DNA of 24,258 nucleotides from a virus. Below, in pieces: positions 6,413-14,250 of the stretch (position 1 is the first letter of the stretch; each line of letters opens with the position of its first letter). The notes beneath the pieces are model-generated. The model was not told the DNA's origin. It worked only from the letters and a program-made list of their open reading frames with translations, and ran no database searches. The stretch is from positions 1-24,258 of IMG/VR virus record IMGVR_UViG_3300039136_000058; one strand, 5' to 3'. A program made the position numbers and the translations under genes.

Positions 6413-7282
6413 ATGGAACAACGAAGTAAAGAATGGTTTGATGCCAGAAAAGGATTGATAACAGGTTCAATTGCAGGAGCGATACTTGGGTTTGACCCAT
6501 TCAGAAAGAAAGACGATGCAATGCGACAGATGGTTAGAGATTACTTTGGTGCTGAATCAGAGTTTACAGGTAACGTAGCGACTGAGTATGGAGTTCGGTT
6601 TGAAGATACCGCTAGAGCATCGTTTGAAGCAGAGACGATGCTTGATGTTACTGAGTATGGGTTTATCAAAAACGGCATATTTGGCGTATCACCAGATGGG
6701 CTTGTTGGCGAAGATAGTGGTATTGAAATTAAATGCCCTTTTAGCAAGCGTAACGACCCAATGCCAGAGTTTAAAGATTGTTTTGAACAACAGCATTATT
6801 ATGCTCAAGTACAGCTTAGTCTGTATGTTACAGGTCGTAGAAAATGGTATTTCTATCAATGGTCTCCACAAGGAACAAAACTTGAAGTAATTACACCAGA
6901 TACAGAATGGCAATCGATTATGCTGTGGAGACTTGAAGAGTTTTACGATGAATTTCAGAAGATTATTCACGATGTAGAATTGCATAGCAAGTATCTGGGA
7001 CAGAGTGTTATTGAGTTTAATGGTGCGAATGACTTAGAGATTGAATACATACAAGCAAAAGAACAGCTAGCAATTGCTAAAGAAAGAATGGATAACGCTA
7101 AAGCCGCATTGATACAGTTCGTTGGCGAGGATACAGAAAAAGCAGTTATTGGTAGCCTGAAATTGTCTAAGGTTAAAAAAGAAGGTTCTATTAGCTATTC
7201 AAAGGTTGTAAAAGAGTTGTTGCCAGAACAAGACCTTGAGCCATACCGTGGTAAAGAAAGCCAGTATTGGGTGATTAAGTAA
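6413..7282 (+). CDS. YqaJ-type phage exonuclease
   Basis: A protein of 289 residues of the YqaJ/lambda exonuclease PD-(D/E)XK family. The N-terminus has RSKEWFDARKGLITGS, the usual 'W...R.g.ITAS' opening. The catalytic elements are in order: E64 (GVRFEDTAR), D95 (GVSPDG), EIK at 105-107, and the Gln-containing helix AQVQ (131-134). Such enzymes resect one strand of linear double-stranded DNA to leave single strands for annealing. Here the partners would be the Sak4-like ATPase and the DUF669 protein. The C-terminal 90 residues are a helical extension with a repeated KEQLAIAKERMDNAKAAL-type pattern. The start follows GGAG. The helicase gene begins one base after its stop. Confidence 0.87.
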   Translation: MEQRSKEWFDARKGLITGSIAGAILGFDPFRKKDDAMRQMVRDYFGAESEFTGNVATEYGVRFEDTARASFEAETMLDVTEYGFIKNGIFGVSPDGLVGEDSGIEIKCPFSKRNDPMPEFKDCFEQQHYYAQVQLSLYVTGRRKWYFYQWSPQGTKLEVITPDTEWQSIMLWRLEEFYDEFQKIIHDVELHSKYLGQSVIEFNGANDLEIEYIQAKEQLAIAKERMDNAKAALIQFVGEDTEKAVIGSLKLSKVKKEGSISYSKVVKELLPEQDLEPYRGKESQYWVIK

Positions 7283-7283
7283 A

Positions 7284-9098
7284 ATGTTTACACCTAGACC
7301 TTATCAGAAAGAAGCAATAGATAAAGCAATAGATGGTATGAGATATTGCCTTGATGCTTTGCTTTTAGAGTTAGCAACAGGAGCAGGTAAAAGTATTATC
7401 GTTGCTAAAATTAGTGAGACTGTATGTGCTAATGGGCGTAACAAGGTGTTGTGCCTTGCTCCATCTAAAGAACTAACAGAGCAGAATTATGAAAAGTACA
7501 CTGCAACAGGGGCAAAAGCTTCGTTTTATTCTGCTTCTATCGCTAAGAGCCTAAAGCACGATGTTATTTTCGGTACTCCATTAACTGTCAAGAACGGATT
7601 GGATAAGGTTAAGAAGCTAAATATAGCGGCTGTAATACTAGACGAAGCACACATGATTACACCAACTATTAAAGAGATAATCAGTGTGTTAAAAGCGGCA
7701 AACCCTCAGTTGCGTATTCTTGGAATGACTGCGACTCCGTACCGTACTAAAGAGGGATATATTTATGAAGTTGATGAAAATGATGTACAGGTTGAAGAAG
7801 CGTTAGAACCTTACTTTAAGAAACTTCTGTATAGAAAGACAGCAGAAGAATTGATTGAGGACAGGTATCTAACAAGACCCATACACGGTGATGAAATAGA
7901 GCAGTACGATACGTCAAGCCTTGTTATGAAAGGTGGTAAGTTTGACTCTAAAAGTGTTGATAAAGCGTTTCTAGGACACGGACGAAAAACAAGTAAGATT
8001 GTTGAAGAAATCATTTCCAAGTCTTCTAACAGAAATGGCGTGTTGATTTTTACGGCTAACATAGACCATGCAAAAGAAGTATTAGCTTCTCTCCCACCTG
8101 AAATATCAACAATGGTAGATGGTAAAACATCAAAAAACGAACGAAAACAAATACTAAGAGACTTTAAGGATATGAAATTAAAGTATCTTGTAAATGTATC
8201 TGTACTGACAACGGGTTTTGATGCACCACACGTGGATGTAGTGGCTGTATTGAGAGCAACAGAGTCAGCAGGGTTGTTTCAGCAGATAATTGGGCGTGGA
8301 ACACGACTGTATGAAGGTAAAACAAATTTTCTAGTATTGGATTATGCTGAGAATATATCAAGACATGAGTTGCACGAAAGTTTATTTAAGCCGACAATTA
8401 CAGCAGGGTTTAAGTCAAAAGGTGGCGGAAACATGACAGCTATCTGCCCTGTTTGTGCTTTTGAAAATCAAGTTACCGCAAGACCAAATCCAGATGGCTA
8501 TGAGATTAACGAATACGGCAATTTCACAGATGCTCTAGGAGAAGAAGTGTTGACCGATGATGGTAGACCATATCCTGCACACTTTGGGCGTTCGTGTCAG
8601 TCATTCCTGTTGACAGACAAGAGTTATGTTCAATGTAGTCATAAATTCACTTCAAAGAAGTGTACAGAATGTGGTCACGATAATGACATATCTGCAAGAC
8701 GATGCAAAGCTTGTAGACATGAGCTTATCGACCCGAACGAAAAACTAAAACTTGATTATGAGAAATTTAAATCAGACCCACGCAAATTATCTGTTGATAA
8801 TGTATTAGCATGGACTATTCAAAGGTGGCACAGTCAATCTGGTAACGATATGGTAAAGGTTGAGTACACAACAGAGTACAGGACTTTTCCAGTTTGGTAT
8901 TCACCAAAGATACGTGCAACATGGCTAGACTTCACAGAGCAGGTGTTTGGAATACAGACAACAGATATATATGATGTATTTTCAAGAATCAGTATAGGAA
9001 AGATGCCTAAAACAATAACAGTAGTAAAAGATGGTAAATTTTATAAGGTGACTAAACACAATGAATCTCAAAAAGCTAACAGTGCCTATTTTCGGTGA
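7284..9098 (+). CDS. SF2 DEAH-type DNA helicase with zinc-finger C-terminus
   Basis: A superfamily 2 helicase of 604 residues. It opens with PRPYQKEAIDKA, a Q-like motif. Walker A is ATGAGKS (31-37), DEAH at 120-123, TAT at 149-151, a TTGFDAP segment near 309-315, and motif VI QIIGRGTR at 334-341. After the helicase core come cysteine pairs C388/C391, C451, C460/C463 and C474/C477, probably one or two zinc ribbons that grip nucleic acid. The fold is that of phage helicases related to UvsW and type I restriction motors, which remodel forks and recombination intermediates. It follows the YqaJ gene by a single base. Its last 38 bases overlap the VRR-NUC gene, so the three are co-translated. Confidence 0.87.
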   Translation: MFTPRPYQKEAIDKAIDGMRYCLDALLLELATGAGKSIIVAKISETVCANGRNKVLCLAPSKELTEQNYEKYTATGAKASFYSASIAKSLKHDVIFGTPLTVKNGLDKVKKLNIAAVILDEAHMITPTIKEIISVLKAANPQLRILGMTATPYRTKEGYIYEVDENDVQVEEALEPYFKKLLYRKTAEELIEDRYLTRPIHGDEIEQYDTSSLVMKGGKFDSKSVDKAFLGHGRKTSKIVEEIISKSSNRNGVLIFTANIDHAKEVLASLPPEISTMVDGKTSKNERKQILRDFKDMKLKYLVNVSVLTTGFDAPHVDVVAVLRATESAGLFQQIIGRGTRLYEGKTNFLVLDYAENISRHELHESLFKPTITAGFKSKGGGNMTAICPVCAFENQVTARPNPDGYEINEYGNFTDALGEEVLTDDGRPYPAHFGRSCQSFLLTDKSYVQCSHKFTSKKCTECGHDNDISARRCKACRHELIDPNEKLKLDYEKFKSDPRKLSVDNVLAWTIQRWHSQSGNDMVKVEYTTEYRTFPVWYSPKIRATWLDFTEQVFGIQTTDIYDVFSRISIGKMPKTITVVKDGKFYKVTKHNESQKANSAYFR

Positions 9099-9477
9099 TA
9101 CCTCGTTTAGAGGAAAATGCCCAACTGAAACAAATGAACAAGTGACATTCTTCGGGTGGTTAAGAAGAGAACATCCAGAGTACGCTAAGATTGCTATACA
9201 CATTAGGAACGAGGGTAAGCGAAGCGTACAGCAAACAATGAGACACAAAGTAGAAGGAATGGTAACTGGAGCAAGCGATATTATTATTCCATCTAGCCCT
9301 ACGTTCGTATGTGAACTAAAGCGAGCAGACCATACCAAAAGCACGATTTCAGATGAACAGATTATGTACCTAGAATCAGCAGAATCAAAGAAAGCATACG
9401 CTTGTGTTGCTTTAGGTCACAAAGGTGCAATAGAATCATTTGAATATTATTTAAATAATATTATACATTGCAATTAA
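9061..9477 (+). CDS. VRR-NUC domain nuclease (junction resolvase-like)
   Basis: A protein of 138 residues containing a complete VRR-NUC fold. It has ETNEQVTFFGWLRREHPE near residues 23-40, then HIRNEGKRS (47-55). The catalytic signature is GASDIII (70-76) followed by ELKR (85-88), the D...ExK core of PD-(D/E)XK nucleases. Phage VRR-NUC proteins cut branched DNA and can resolve Holliday junctions, which fits the end of a recombination operon. The start overlaps the helicase gene and is preceded by AAGGTG; there is no better internal start. Its final codons contain a 20-bp perfect palindrome (9443-9462) that seems to serve the promoter behind it. Confidence 0.82.
   Translation: MNLKKLTVPIFGDTSFRGKCPTETNEQVTFFGWLRREHPEYAKIAIHIRNEGKRSVQQTMRHKVEGMVTGASDIIIPSSPTFVCELKRADHTKSTISDEQIMYLESAESKKAYACVALGHKGAIESFEYYLNNIIHCN
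9443..9462. promoter_or_regulatory. 20-bp perfect palindrome, candidate operator of the late promoter
   Basis: Bases 9443-9462 read the same on both strands, centred between 9452 and 9453, and consist only of A and T. The right edge is 21 bp before the -10 box at 9484-9489. The palindrome therefore covers about -53 to -34 relative to the predicted start, the classic site of an activator. It lies inside the last codons of the nuclease gene. A simple A/T-rich UP element is the alternative. Confidence 0.5.
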
Positions 9478-9480
9478 TTT

Positions 9481-9489
9481 TGTTATAAT
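9481..9489 (+). promoter_or_regulatory. Extended -10 promoter of the structural operon
   Basis: TGTTATAAT is a perfect extended -10 element (TGn TATAAT). No acceptable -35 box lies 16-18 bp upstream; the bases there belong to an A/T-only palindrome. Transcription is predicted from about 9496, giving a leader of roughly 255 nt before the first structural gene. This architecture suggests late or activator-dependent transcription. Confidence 0.6.
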
Positions 9490-9495
9490 AAGCAA

Positions 9496-9751
9496 CAGAC
9501 AAATACATAGTGTTTGTTTTTCTACGAAATTCGATTAAGTTAGTAATAAGTGCTAGTCGAACAGGATGTTATAGTCTCCTGATATAACTTATTACAGTAC
9601 TTGGGTTACACTCCTTTCAGTGACAGTAAGTACGGACAGCTTGGAAAGACAGGCATTATTGGTTAGCACACTATTTTACTCGGTCTTATCCACCTCTCCA
9701 TCATTGGTAGTGTGCTATTCAATAATAAACATAATCAAAGGAAGCTAGGTA
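9496..9751 (+). promoter_or_regulatory. Structured 5' leader RNA of the late operon
   Basis: No gene is visible here, but at least three hairpins follow each other. GTAATAAGT (9543-9551) pairs with ACTTATTAC (9587-9595) and encloses CAGGA/TCCTG (9562-9566/9577-9581). GTACTT (9597-9602) pairs with AAGTAC (9628-9633) and encloses TTAC/GTAA (9606-9609/9626-9629). TAGCACACTA (9664-9673) pairs perfectly with TAGTGTGCTA (9708-9717) around a pyrimidine-rich 34-nt loop. The 11-mer GTTTTTCTACG (9516-9526) is shared with the early promoter. No T-run follows, so a simple terminator is unlikely. A regulatory leader, an antitermination site or a stable small RNA are possible. It does not fold as a tRNA. 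Confidence 0.5.
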
Positions 9752-9964
9752 ATGACACCTAATGAAGAATTAATTGCAATGTGGGAAGAGCTACGTGGTG
9801 TTGGCATTAGTGCTAAGTTTATCACGGCAATGACAGGCGTAAAATACGTTAATATTTGGAATCGCTCAAGCGGAAAGGTTGGCGGTGAGTTACCATACAC
9901 AAAAGTTGATAAGATAAAAGAATTACATAGTGATATAATGGCTATAGTTGATAAAAATAACTAG
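9752..9964 (+). CDS. Small helix-turn-helix-like protein (70 aa)
   Basis: A protein of 70 residues. The central part GISAKFITAMTGVKYVNIWN reads like a helix-turn-helix (a helix, a Thr-Gly turn, then a recognition-type helix), followed by LPYTKVDKIKELHSDIMAI, as in small XRE-like phage proteins. AAAGGAAG lies at a good distance from the ATG. It is the first gene after the late promoter and leader, and the portal gene begins 8 bp after its stop. It could regulate the late operon or take part in DNA packaging, since small terminases often sit just before the portal. Neither role can be shown from the sequence. Confidence 0.65.
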   Translation: MTPNEELIAMWEELRGVGISAKFITAMTGVKYVNIWNRSSGKVGGELPYTKVDKIKELHSDIMAIVDKNN

Positions 9965-9972
9965 GCTTCGTT

Positions 9973-11403
9973 ATGTCAGTAGATACAATTCACCCAGATT
10001 ACAGTAGAGTCTCAAATATGTGGACTCGTTGCCGTGATGTCATTCAAGGAAGAGATAGGTTAAATGAGGTAGATAAAAGGTCAGCAAATGGCGTATATCT
10101 TCAGAAACCAACTGGATTGAGTGAAGCAGAATTCCATGCTTACTGCGATAGAGCGTCATTCTTTAATGCGTCTGCAAGAACTAAAGAAGCAATAACTGGT
10201 TTAATTTTAGCCAAGCCTGCTAACTTTGACTATCCGATAGAAGAACACTTAAATGATGTAACAAATACAGGTATAAAGCTTCGTGAGTTTGCTCAGAGTG
10301 TTATTGATGACGAGGTAGAAATCACTCGTACTGGTGTGCTTGTTGAATACCCTAGTGTAGACACTTCACAATTCACAAAAGCAGAAGTTGAATCACTTAA
10401 CCTGCGTCCATACCTTGTTAAATACAGCGGTGAGCAAATTACCAACTGGAAAGTAGGAACTGTCAATAATTCTCAGCGTTTAACAATGGTTACTCTTAAA
10501 GAATCTATTGATTCATCAGAAGATGAATTCTCTCACGAAGAGGATGTACAGTACAGAGTCTTAGATATCTCAAATGGCGTTTATCGAATTAGAGTCTTTA
10601 CCAAGAATGATAAAGATGAAGATGAAATTGTGTCTGAATTGTATCCTAAGATTAATGGTGAGTATCTAACTGAAATCCCATTTTATATCGTAGGTGGTGC
10701 TAGGGTTCGTAAGCCAATGATGAACGACCTTATCGACACGAATATTGCACACTATCGAAACTCAGCAGATTTTGAACACGCTTTAAGATTTACTATACCA
10801 ACAGCAGTTGTAACTGGGGCGGCATTAACTCCAGAAACAGGCGAGTTCAGAATAGGTGGCTTATCAGCATGGGTATTCCAAAACCCAGACGCTAGAGCTT
10901 CGTATCTTGAGTTCAAGGGCGATGGGTTACGACCTGTTAAAGATGCCATTAAGGATAAAGAGTTCCGCATGGCAATACTTGGTGCTAGAATGTTGGCTGA
11001 TGAAAAGAGAGCATCTGAAGCCGTGTCAACAGTAGAGATTCGTACAGCAGGAGAACGTGCTATTATCGCTAACACAGCAGATGATGTGTCAGACACTATC
11101 ACCAAAGCTTTAAAAGTAATGGCAAAGTGGTCTGGGAAAGATGACTCTAAAGTTAAATATAAGCTAAATATCGACTACGGTATTGGTAGGCTTGACTACC
11201 ATACTATTAAAGAGCTTGTTGCATCATGGCAAGCAGATGCTATTACAAGCAAGACCTTGTTTGAGAATCTAGTTAAAGGCGATATCATTTCACCAGATGA
11301 AACATTCGATGACTACCAAGACCAACTTCTTACGACAGCTTACTCAGTAACTAACGAAGTATACAGCAACAAAGAAGAAGTAAATGTCACAAAAAACGCT
11401 TGA
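9973..11403 (+). CDS. Portal protein (DUF4055 type)
   Basis: A protein of 476 residues. The N-terminus matches DUF4055 phage portals: HPDYSRVSNMWTRCRDVIQG, then YLQKPTGLSEAEFHAYCDRA and FFNASARTKEAITGLILAKP. In this family these form the base of the ring through which DNA enters and leaves the head. The middle holds a beta-rich part with the EIPFYIVGG segment, and the long C-terminal helices carry the ARMLADEKRASEAVSTVEIR region typical of the family. The length is usual. The start has only a weak ribosome binding site, and coupling to the small upstream gene (8 bp away) is likely. The last 20 bases overlap the Mu F-like gene. The large terminase that would dock here is not in the window. Confidence 0.85.
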   Translation: MSVDTIHPDYSRVSNMWTRCRDVIQGRDRLNEVDKRSANGVYLQKPTGLSEAEFHAYCDRASFFNASARTKEAITGLILAKPANFDYPIEEHLNDVTNTGIKLREFAQSVIDDEVEITRTGVLVEYPSVDTSQFTKAEVESLNLRPYLVKYSGEQITNWKVGTVNNSQRLTMVTLKESIDSSEDEFSHEEDVQYRVLDISNGVYRIRVFTKNDKDEDEIVSELYPKINGEYLTEIPFYIVGGARVRKPMMNDLIDTNIAHYRNSADFEHALRFTIPTAVVTGAALTPETGEFRIGGLSAWVFQNPDARASYLEFKGDGLRPVKDAIKDKEFRMAILGARMLADEKRASEAVSTVEIRTAGERAIIANTADDVSDTITKALKVMAKWSGKDDSKVKYKLNIDYGIGRLDYHTIKELVASWQADAITSKTLFENLVKGDIISPDETFDDYQDQLLTTAYSVTNEVYSNKEEVNVTKNA

Positions 11404-12355
11404 TGATTTACTGGTAACAAGACAGTTATTATTGCTTCGCTATGCAAATAGTGAATTTAAAACTGTCTTTGACCAATATTTCGACCTATCCAATAAGATA
11501 TCAACAATACTTAGAAATTCAGAAGAATTATCCAACTCCAGAAAGTCATATATTAATAGTAAAATCAATGAGTTACAGAGGTTAGTTGACTTCATTTCTC
11601 CAAACTTAATTGATATAGCACTTCTTGAGTATCATGCTGTTAAGGCAAATATTGAGGAAGACAACTCTGTTATTCCTGTCCCAATCGGTGATATTAAAGA
11701 AATAGGTAAGTATGCATTTGTAGGTGGTGCTATGCTTGCAGACTGGTTTACCAAAGCGAATAACGATGCTAAGTTTGCGATAGCTGAAACAGTAAAGCGT
11801 CTAGCTAACCAAAACGCAACTAATATAGAAATTGCAAAAGGACTAACAGGCTCAACCAATAACATAAAAGGTGGTGAGCCTTTAAAGCGTACATTGCGTG
11901 GTATTGATGCTGATATTAAGACAGCTGTGTTAGGAGTGGCAACAAATGTTCGTGAACGTATAATGCAAGAAAATATTGGATTGTTCTCATTGGTTATGCA
12001 TAACTCAATTATTGATACCAAAACAACAGATATTTGCTTATCAAGAAACGGCAAGCTGTGGGAATATCCAAGTTTATTACCTTATGGTCATCAAGTTGCG
12101 TTTAAAACACCTCCACTACATAGGAATTGCCGCTCGTACATTAGCTATATATACAAGGGAAATGAAGATAAGTACCTTAATACAGAGCGTAATTTCAACA
12201 AGTGGCTATCACAACAAGATAAATCATTCCTAGACAAACTTTTAGGAAAAGGAAAAGCTGAGTTGTATTTAAGTGGAAAAATCACCTTAAATGAGCTTGT
12301 TGACAATAAAAACAATCCTATTAGTCTAAAAGTGTTGAAGCAACAATATTCTTAG
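11384..12355 (+). CDS. Mu F-like minor head protein (head morphogenesis)
   Basis: A protein of 323 residues. The C-terminal part has the Mu gpF/SPP1 gp7 signature: DTKTTDICLSRNGK (211-224), then PPLHRNCRS (243-251). The Asp/Cys and His/Cys residues resemble a metal site. These proteins attach to the portal and are injected or retained as minor capsid components in head assembly. The N-terminal 130 residues are helical, with a likely amphipathic segment. The gene overlaps the portal gene by 20 bp (ATGTC within the portal end) and uses the AAAGAAG there. A downstream leader with nested inverted repeats separates it from the scaffold gene. Confidence 0.82.
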   Translation: MSQKTLDDLLVTRQLLLLRYANSEFKTVFDQYFDLSNKISTILRNSEELSNSRKSYINSKINELQRLVDFISPNLIDIALLEYHAVKANIEEDNSVIPVPIGDIKEIGKYAFVGGAMLADWFTKANNDAKFAIAETVKRLANQNATNIEIAKGLTGSTNNIKGGEPLKRTLRGIDADIKTAVLGVATNVRERIMQENIGLFSLVMHNSIIDTKTTDICLSRNGKLWEYPSLLPYGHQVAFKTPPLHRNCRSYISYIYKGNEDKYLNTERNFNKWLSQQDKSFLDKLLGKGKAELYLSGKITLNELVDNKNNPISLKVLKQQYS

Positions 12356-12394
12356 ACTATACTTTAACCTATCAATGTAAGTTAGTGATTTATA

Positions 12395-12425
12395 TTGATA
12401 TTCAGCCAGTGGCTAACCTTATCAA
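12395..12425 (+). repeat. Nested inverted repeats before the scaffold gene
   Basis: TTGATA (12395-12400) and TATCAA (12420-12425) enclose AGCCA-G-TGGCT (12404-12414), an odd-centred palindrome. They lie in the 87-bp gap between the Mu F-like and scaffold genes, just before GGGAG (12431-12435), the ribosome binding site of the scaffold gene. They could form an RNA structure or bind a protein, and may set the ratio of scaffold and capsid to portal. Confidence 0.4.
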
Positions 12426-12442
12426 CCTGTGGGAGATAACAG

Positions 12443-13060
12443 ATGGAATTAGAAGAAGCATTAGCAAAAATTAAAGACCTTTCAACTCAAGTTGAAGCGG
12501 TATCTTCAAAGAACCGTGAACTGCTAGAGGAAAAACGTCAATTAAAAGCAAAAACAGAAGAAATCGACAGAGAAGAATACTCAAAAGGATTGGAAGCATT
12601 AGCTAAGATTCCAGAGTTAGAATCTCAGATTACTTCACTTCAAGAAAATGGTGCTAAAGCAGTTACCAAGCTTGAAGACGAATTAAATGCACGAACTACT
12701 GCATTGCATGAACATCTTTTAAACGGTGGTATGTCGGAAGCGTTAGCTAAAGCGAATATCAGACCTGAGTTGTTAGATGGGGCTAAAGCGTTGCTTATGC
12801 CGCAAGCACAGCTTGTAGAAGAAGATGGTAAGTTCAAAACAGTAATTGGTGAAAATTCATTAGTTGATGCAGTTGCAGAATGGGCTAATTCCGAAAATGG
12901 TAAGCACTTTGTTAAAGCACCCGATAATTCGGGCGGTGGTGCGAACCCAAAAGATGGTTCAACTACACCTAGCGGTGATGAACAAAGAGCCAAAAAAATT
13001 GAAGCCGCTAAACAAAGTGGCGATATTACTAGCTATTTGAGTGCTAGTTTAACTGCATAG
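12443..13060 (+). CDS. Capsid scaffolding protein
   Basis: A protein of 205 residues directly before the major capsid gene, the normal scaffold position. The N-terminal 90 residues are a charged coiled coil (ELEEALAKIKDLSTQVEAV, then LLEEKRQLKAKTEEI). A helical middle contains LLNGGMSEALAKANIRPELL, and a flexible Gly/Pro/Ser linker (about 155-180) leads to a basic C-terminal helix (RAKKIEAAKQ), the part which usually contacts capsid protein. Scaffolds guide capsid subunits into the procapsid and then leave or are cleaved. No protease domain is seen here or nearby. The start follows GGGAG. Confidence 0.75.
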   Translation: MELEEALAKIKDLSTQVEAVSSKNRELLEEKRQLKAKTEEIDREEYSKGLEALAKIPELESQITSLQENGAKAVTKLEDELNARTTALHEHLLNGGMSEALAKANIRPELLDGAKALLMPQAQLVEEDGKFKTVIGENSLVDAVAEWANSENGKHFVKAPDNSGGGANPKDGSTTPSGDEQRAKKIEAAKQSGDITSYLSASLTA

Positions 13061-13087
13061 TTTTTTTAATAAAAGAGGTTTAGTCAA

Positions 13088-14239
13088 ATGGCTGAAATTA
13101 CATCAGGCTTACTAAAAGCCGAACTAGATAAAATTAACATTGATGAAGCGTTTAACTTAGTACGTAGTAACATCAATGGTATTATTTCATTAGCATCTAT
13201 GGGTTCAGCAGAACGCCCGTATGAAGGATACAAATTTGGTTGGTTGGAAGAGCAGGATGTTGAAACGTCTTCTCCATTGACTGCTCCATCTTTAGCGGCA
13301 TCGACTACTCTGTCAGTAGCAGATGGTACTAAATTCCGTAAAGGCATGATGATTTCATCTAAAGGTGAGATTATGATTGTTACTGCTGTTGCCGCTAACG
13401 ACCTAACAGTTGTGCGTGGTGTAGGCGGAACGACTGCGGTAGACCAAGCGGCTAATGATGTTATTATGATTGACTCTGTTGCACGTGAAGAGAACTCATT
13501 AGTTGAGACAGATGGTATCTTCCAACCTTATGAAGTTGAAAACTTCTTCCAGACAATGGACACAGCGATTGAAATGTCAAGACGTTCATTAGCGACTCTA
13601 CAGGAAGGTAATACAAACGACCTTTCTTATCAGCTAGGACGCAGAATTCAGAAGTTAGGCGACCAAATGAATCGTGCGTTTTATCGTGGTCGTAAACACG
13701 CTGAGACTATTGATGGTAAGCTACGTACTTACTCAGGTGGTATTAAGTACTTCCTAGACCAAGCAGGTTCTATTAATGTTGACCACAGTGCGGCTTCTTT
13801 AACTCTTGATGCGATTGACGAACTAAACAAGGAAGTCGTGTTAAAAGGTGGAATGACTGACACTATCGTTGTATCAGTAAACAAAGCTAAAGCTATCAAT
13901 GCTCTAGTTCGTGCTGAGTATTCAAGTCAAAGCCTAAACAGCTTCCTTGATGACCGTGGTTCATTAGTACGTCTTACTTCATCAATTCCGCTAATTGGTA
14001 ACATCAATCAAATCGTTGTTGATACTAACCTAGCTGATGACGAGTTGTTCATTGCTGATACAAGCAAATTCGTTATTAAGCCTATGGCTCAAGGTAACGC
14101 AGAAGCTTCTGGTGCATGGCGTACAGTTGATGCTACACAGAATGGACAAGATGGTCAGGTTGCACGTGTGATTGGAGATTTCGGTTTCCAAATCCGTGAT
14201 AGCAAGACACACATGGCAGGTTTATACAACATCGCATAA
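13088..14239 (+). CDS. Major capsid protein (SU10/DUF5309 type, HK97 fold)
   Basis: A protein of 383 residues with the pattern of DUF5309/SU10-type major capsid proteins. After an N-terminal helix (residues 1-40) comes a beta insertion (about 70-130, with TLSVADGTKF and LTVVRGVGGTT). Then follow ENFFQTMDTAIEMSRRSLAT, a long helix with QLGRRIQKLGDQMNRAFYRG, and the 'YSGGIKYFLDQ' segment. A C-terminal domain holds SIPLIGNINQIVVDTNLADD and GDFGFQIRDSKTHMAGLYNI. It would form the icosahedral shell. The gene has a clear GAGG site, lies 27 bp after the scaffold, and its codon use looks uniform with the neighbours. No cleavage site is obvious. Confidence 0.85.
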   Translation: MAEITSGLLKAELDKINIDEAFNLVRSNINGIISLASMGSAERPYEGYKFGWLEEQDVETSSPLTAPSLAASTTLSVADGTKFRKGMMISSKGEIMIVTAVAANDLTVVRGVGGTTAVDQAANDVIMIDSVAREENSLVETDGIFQPYEVENFFQTMDTAIEMSRRSLATLQEGNTNDLSYQLGRRIQKLGDQMNRAFYRGRKHAETIDGKLRTYSGGIKYFLDQAGSINVDHSAASLTLDAIDELNKEVVLKGGMTDTIVVSVNKAKAINALVRAEYSSQSLNSFLDDRGSLVRLTSSIPLIGNINQIVVDTNLADDELFIADTSKFVIKPMAQGNAEASGAWRTVDATQNGQDGQVARVIGDFGFQIRDSKTHMAGLYNIA

Positions 14240-14250
14240 GGAGTTGAATT

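Noticed and set aside
9686-9694. DnaA-box-like TTATCCACC in the loop of the late leader hairpin
   Set aside because: Eight of nine bases match, but it stands alone, outside any origin-like context.
9540-9720. Possible tRNA gene in the late leader
   Set aside because: No acceptor/T-arm pair with a TTCRA loop could be found; the stems do not make a cloverleaf.
11632-12054. Minus-strand frame of 140 codons within the Mu F-like gene
   Set aside because: It has no ribosome binding site or recognisable domain, and the plus-strand gene carries clear family motifs.
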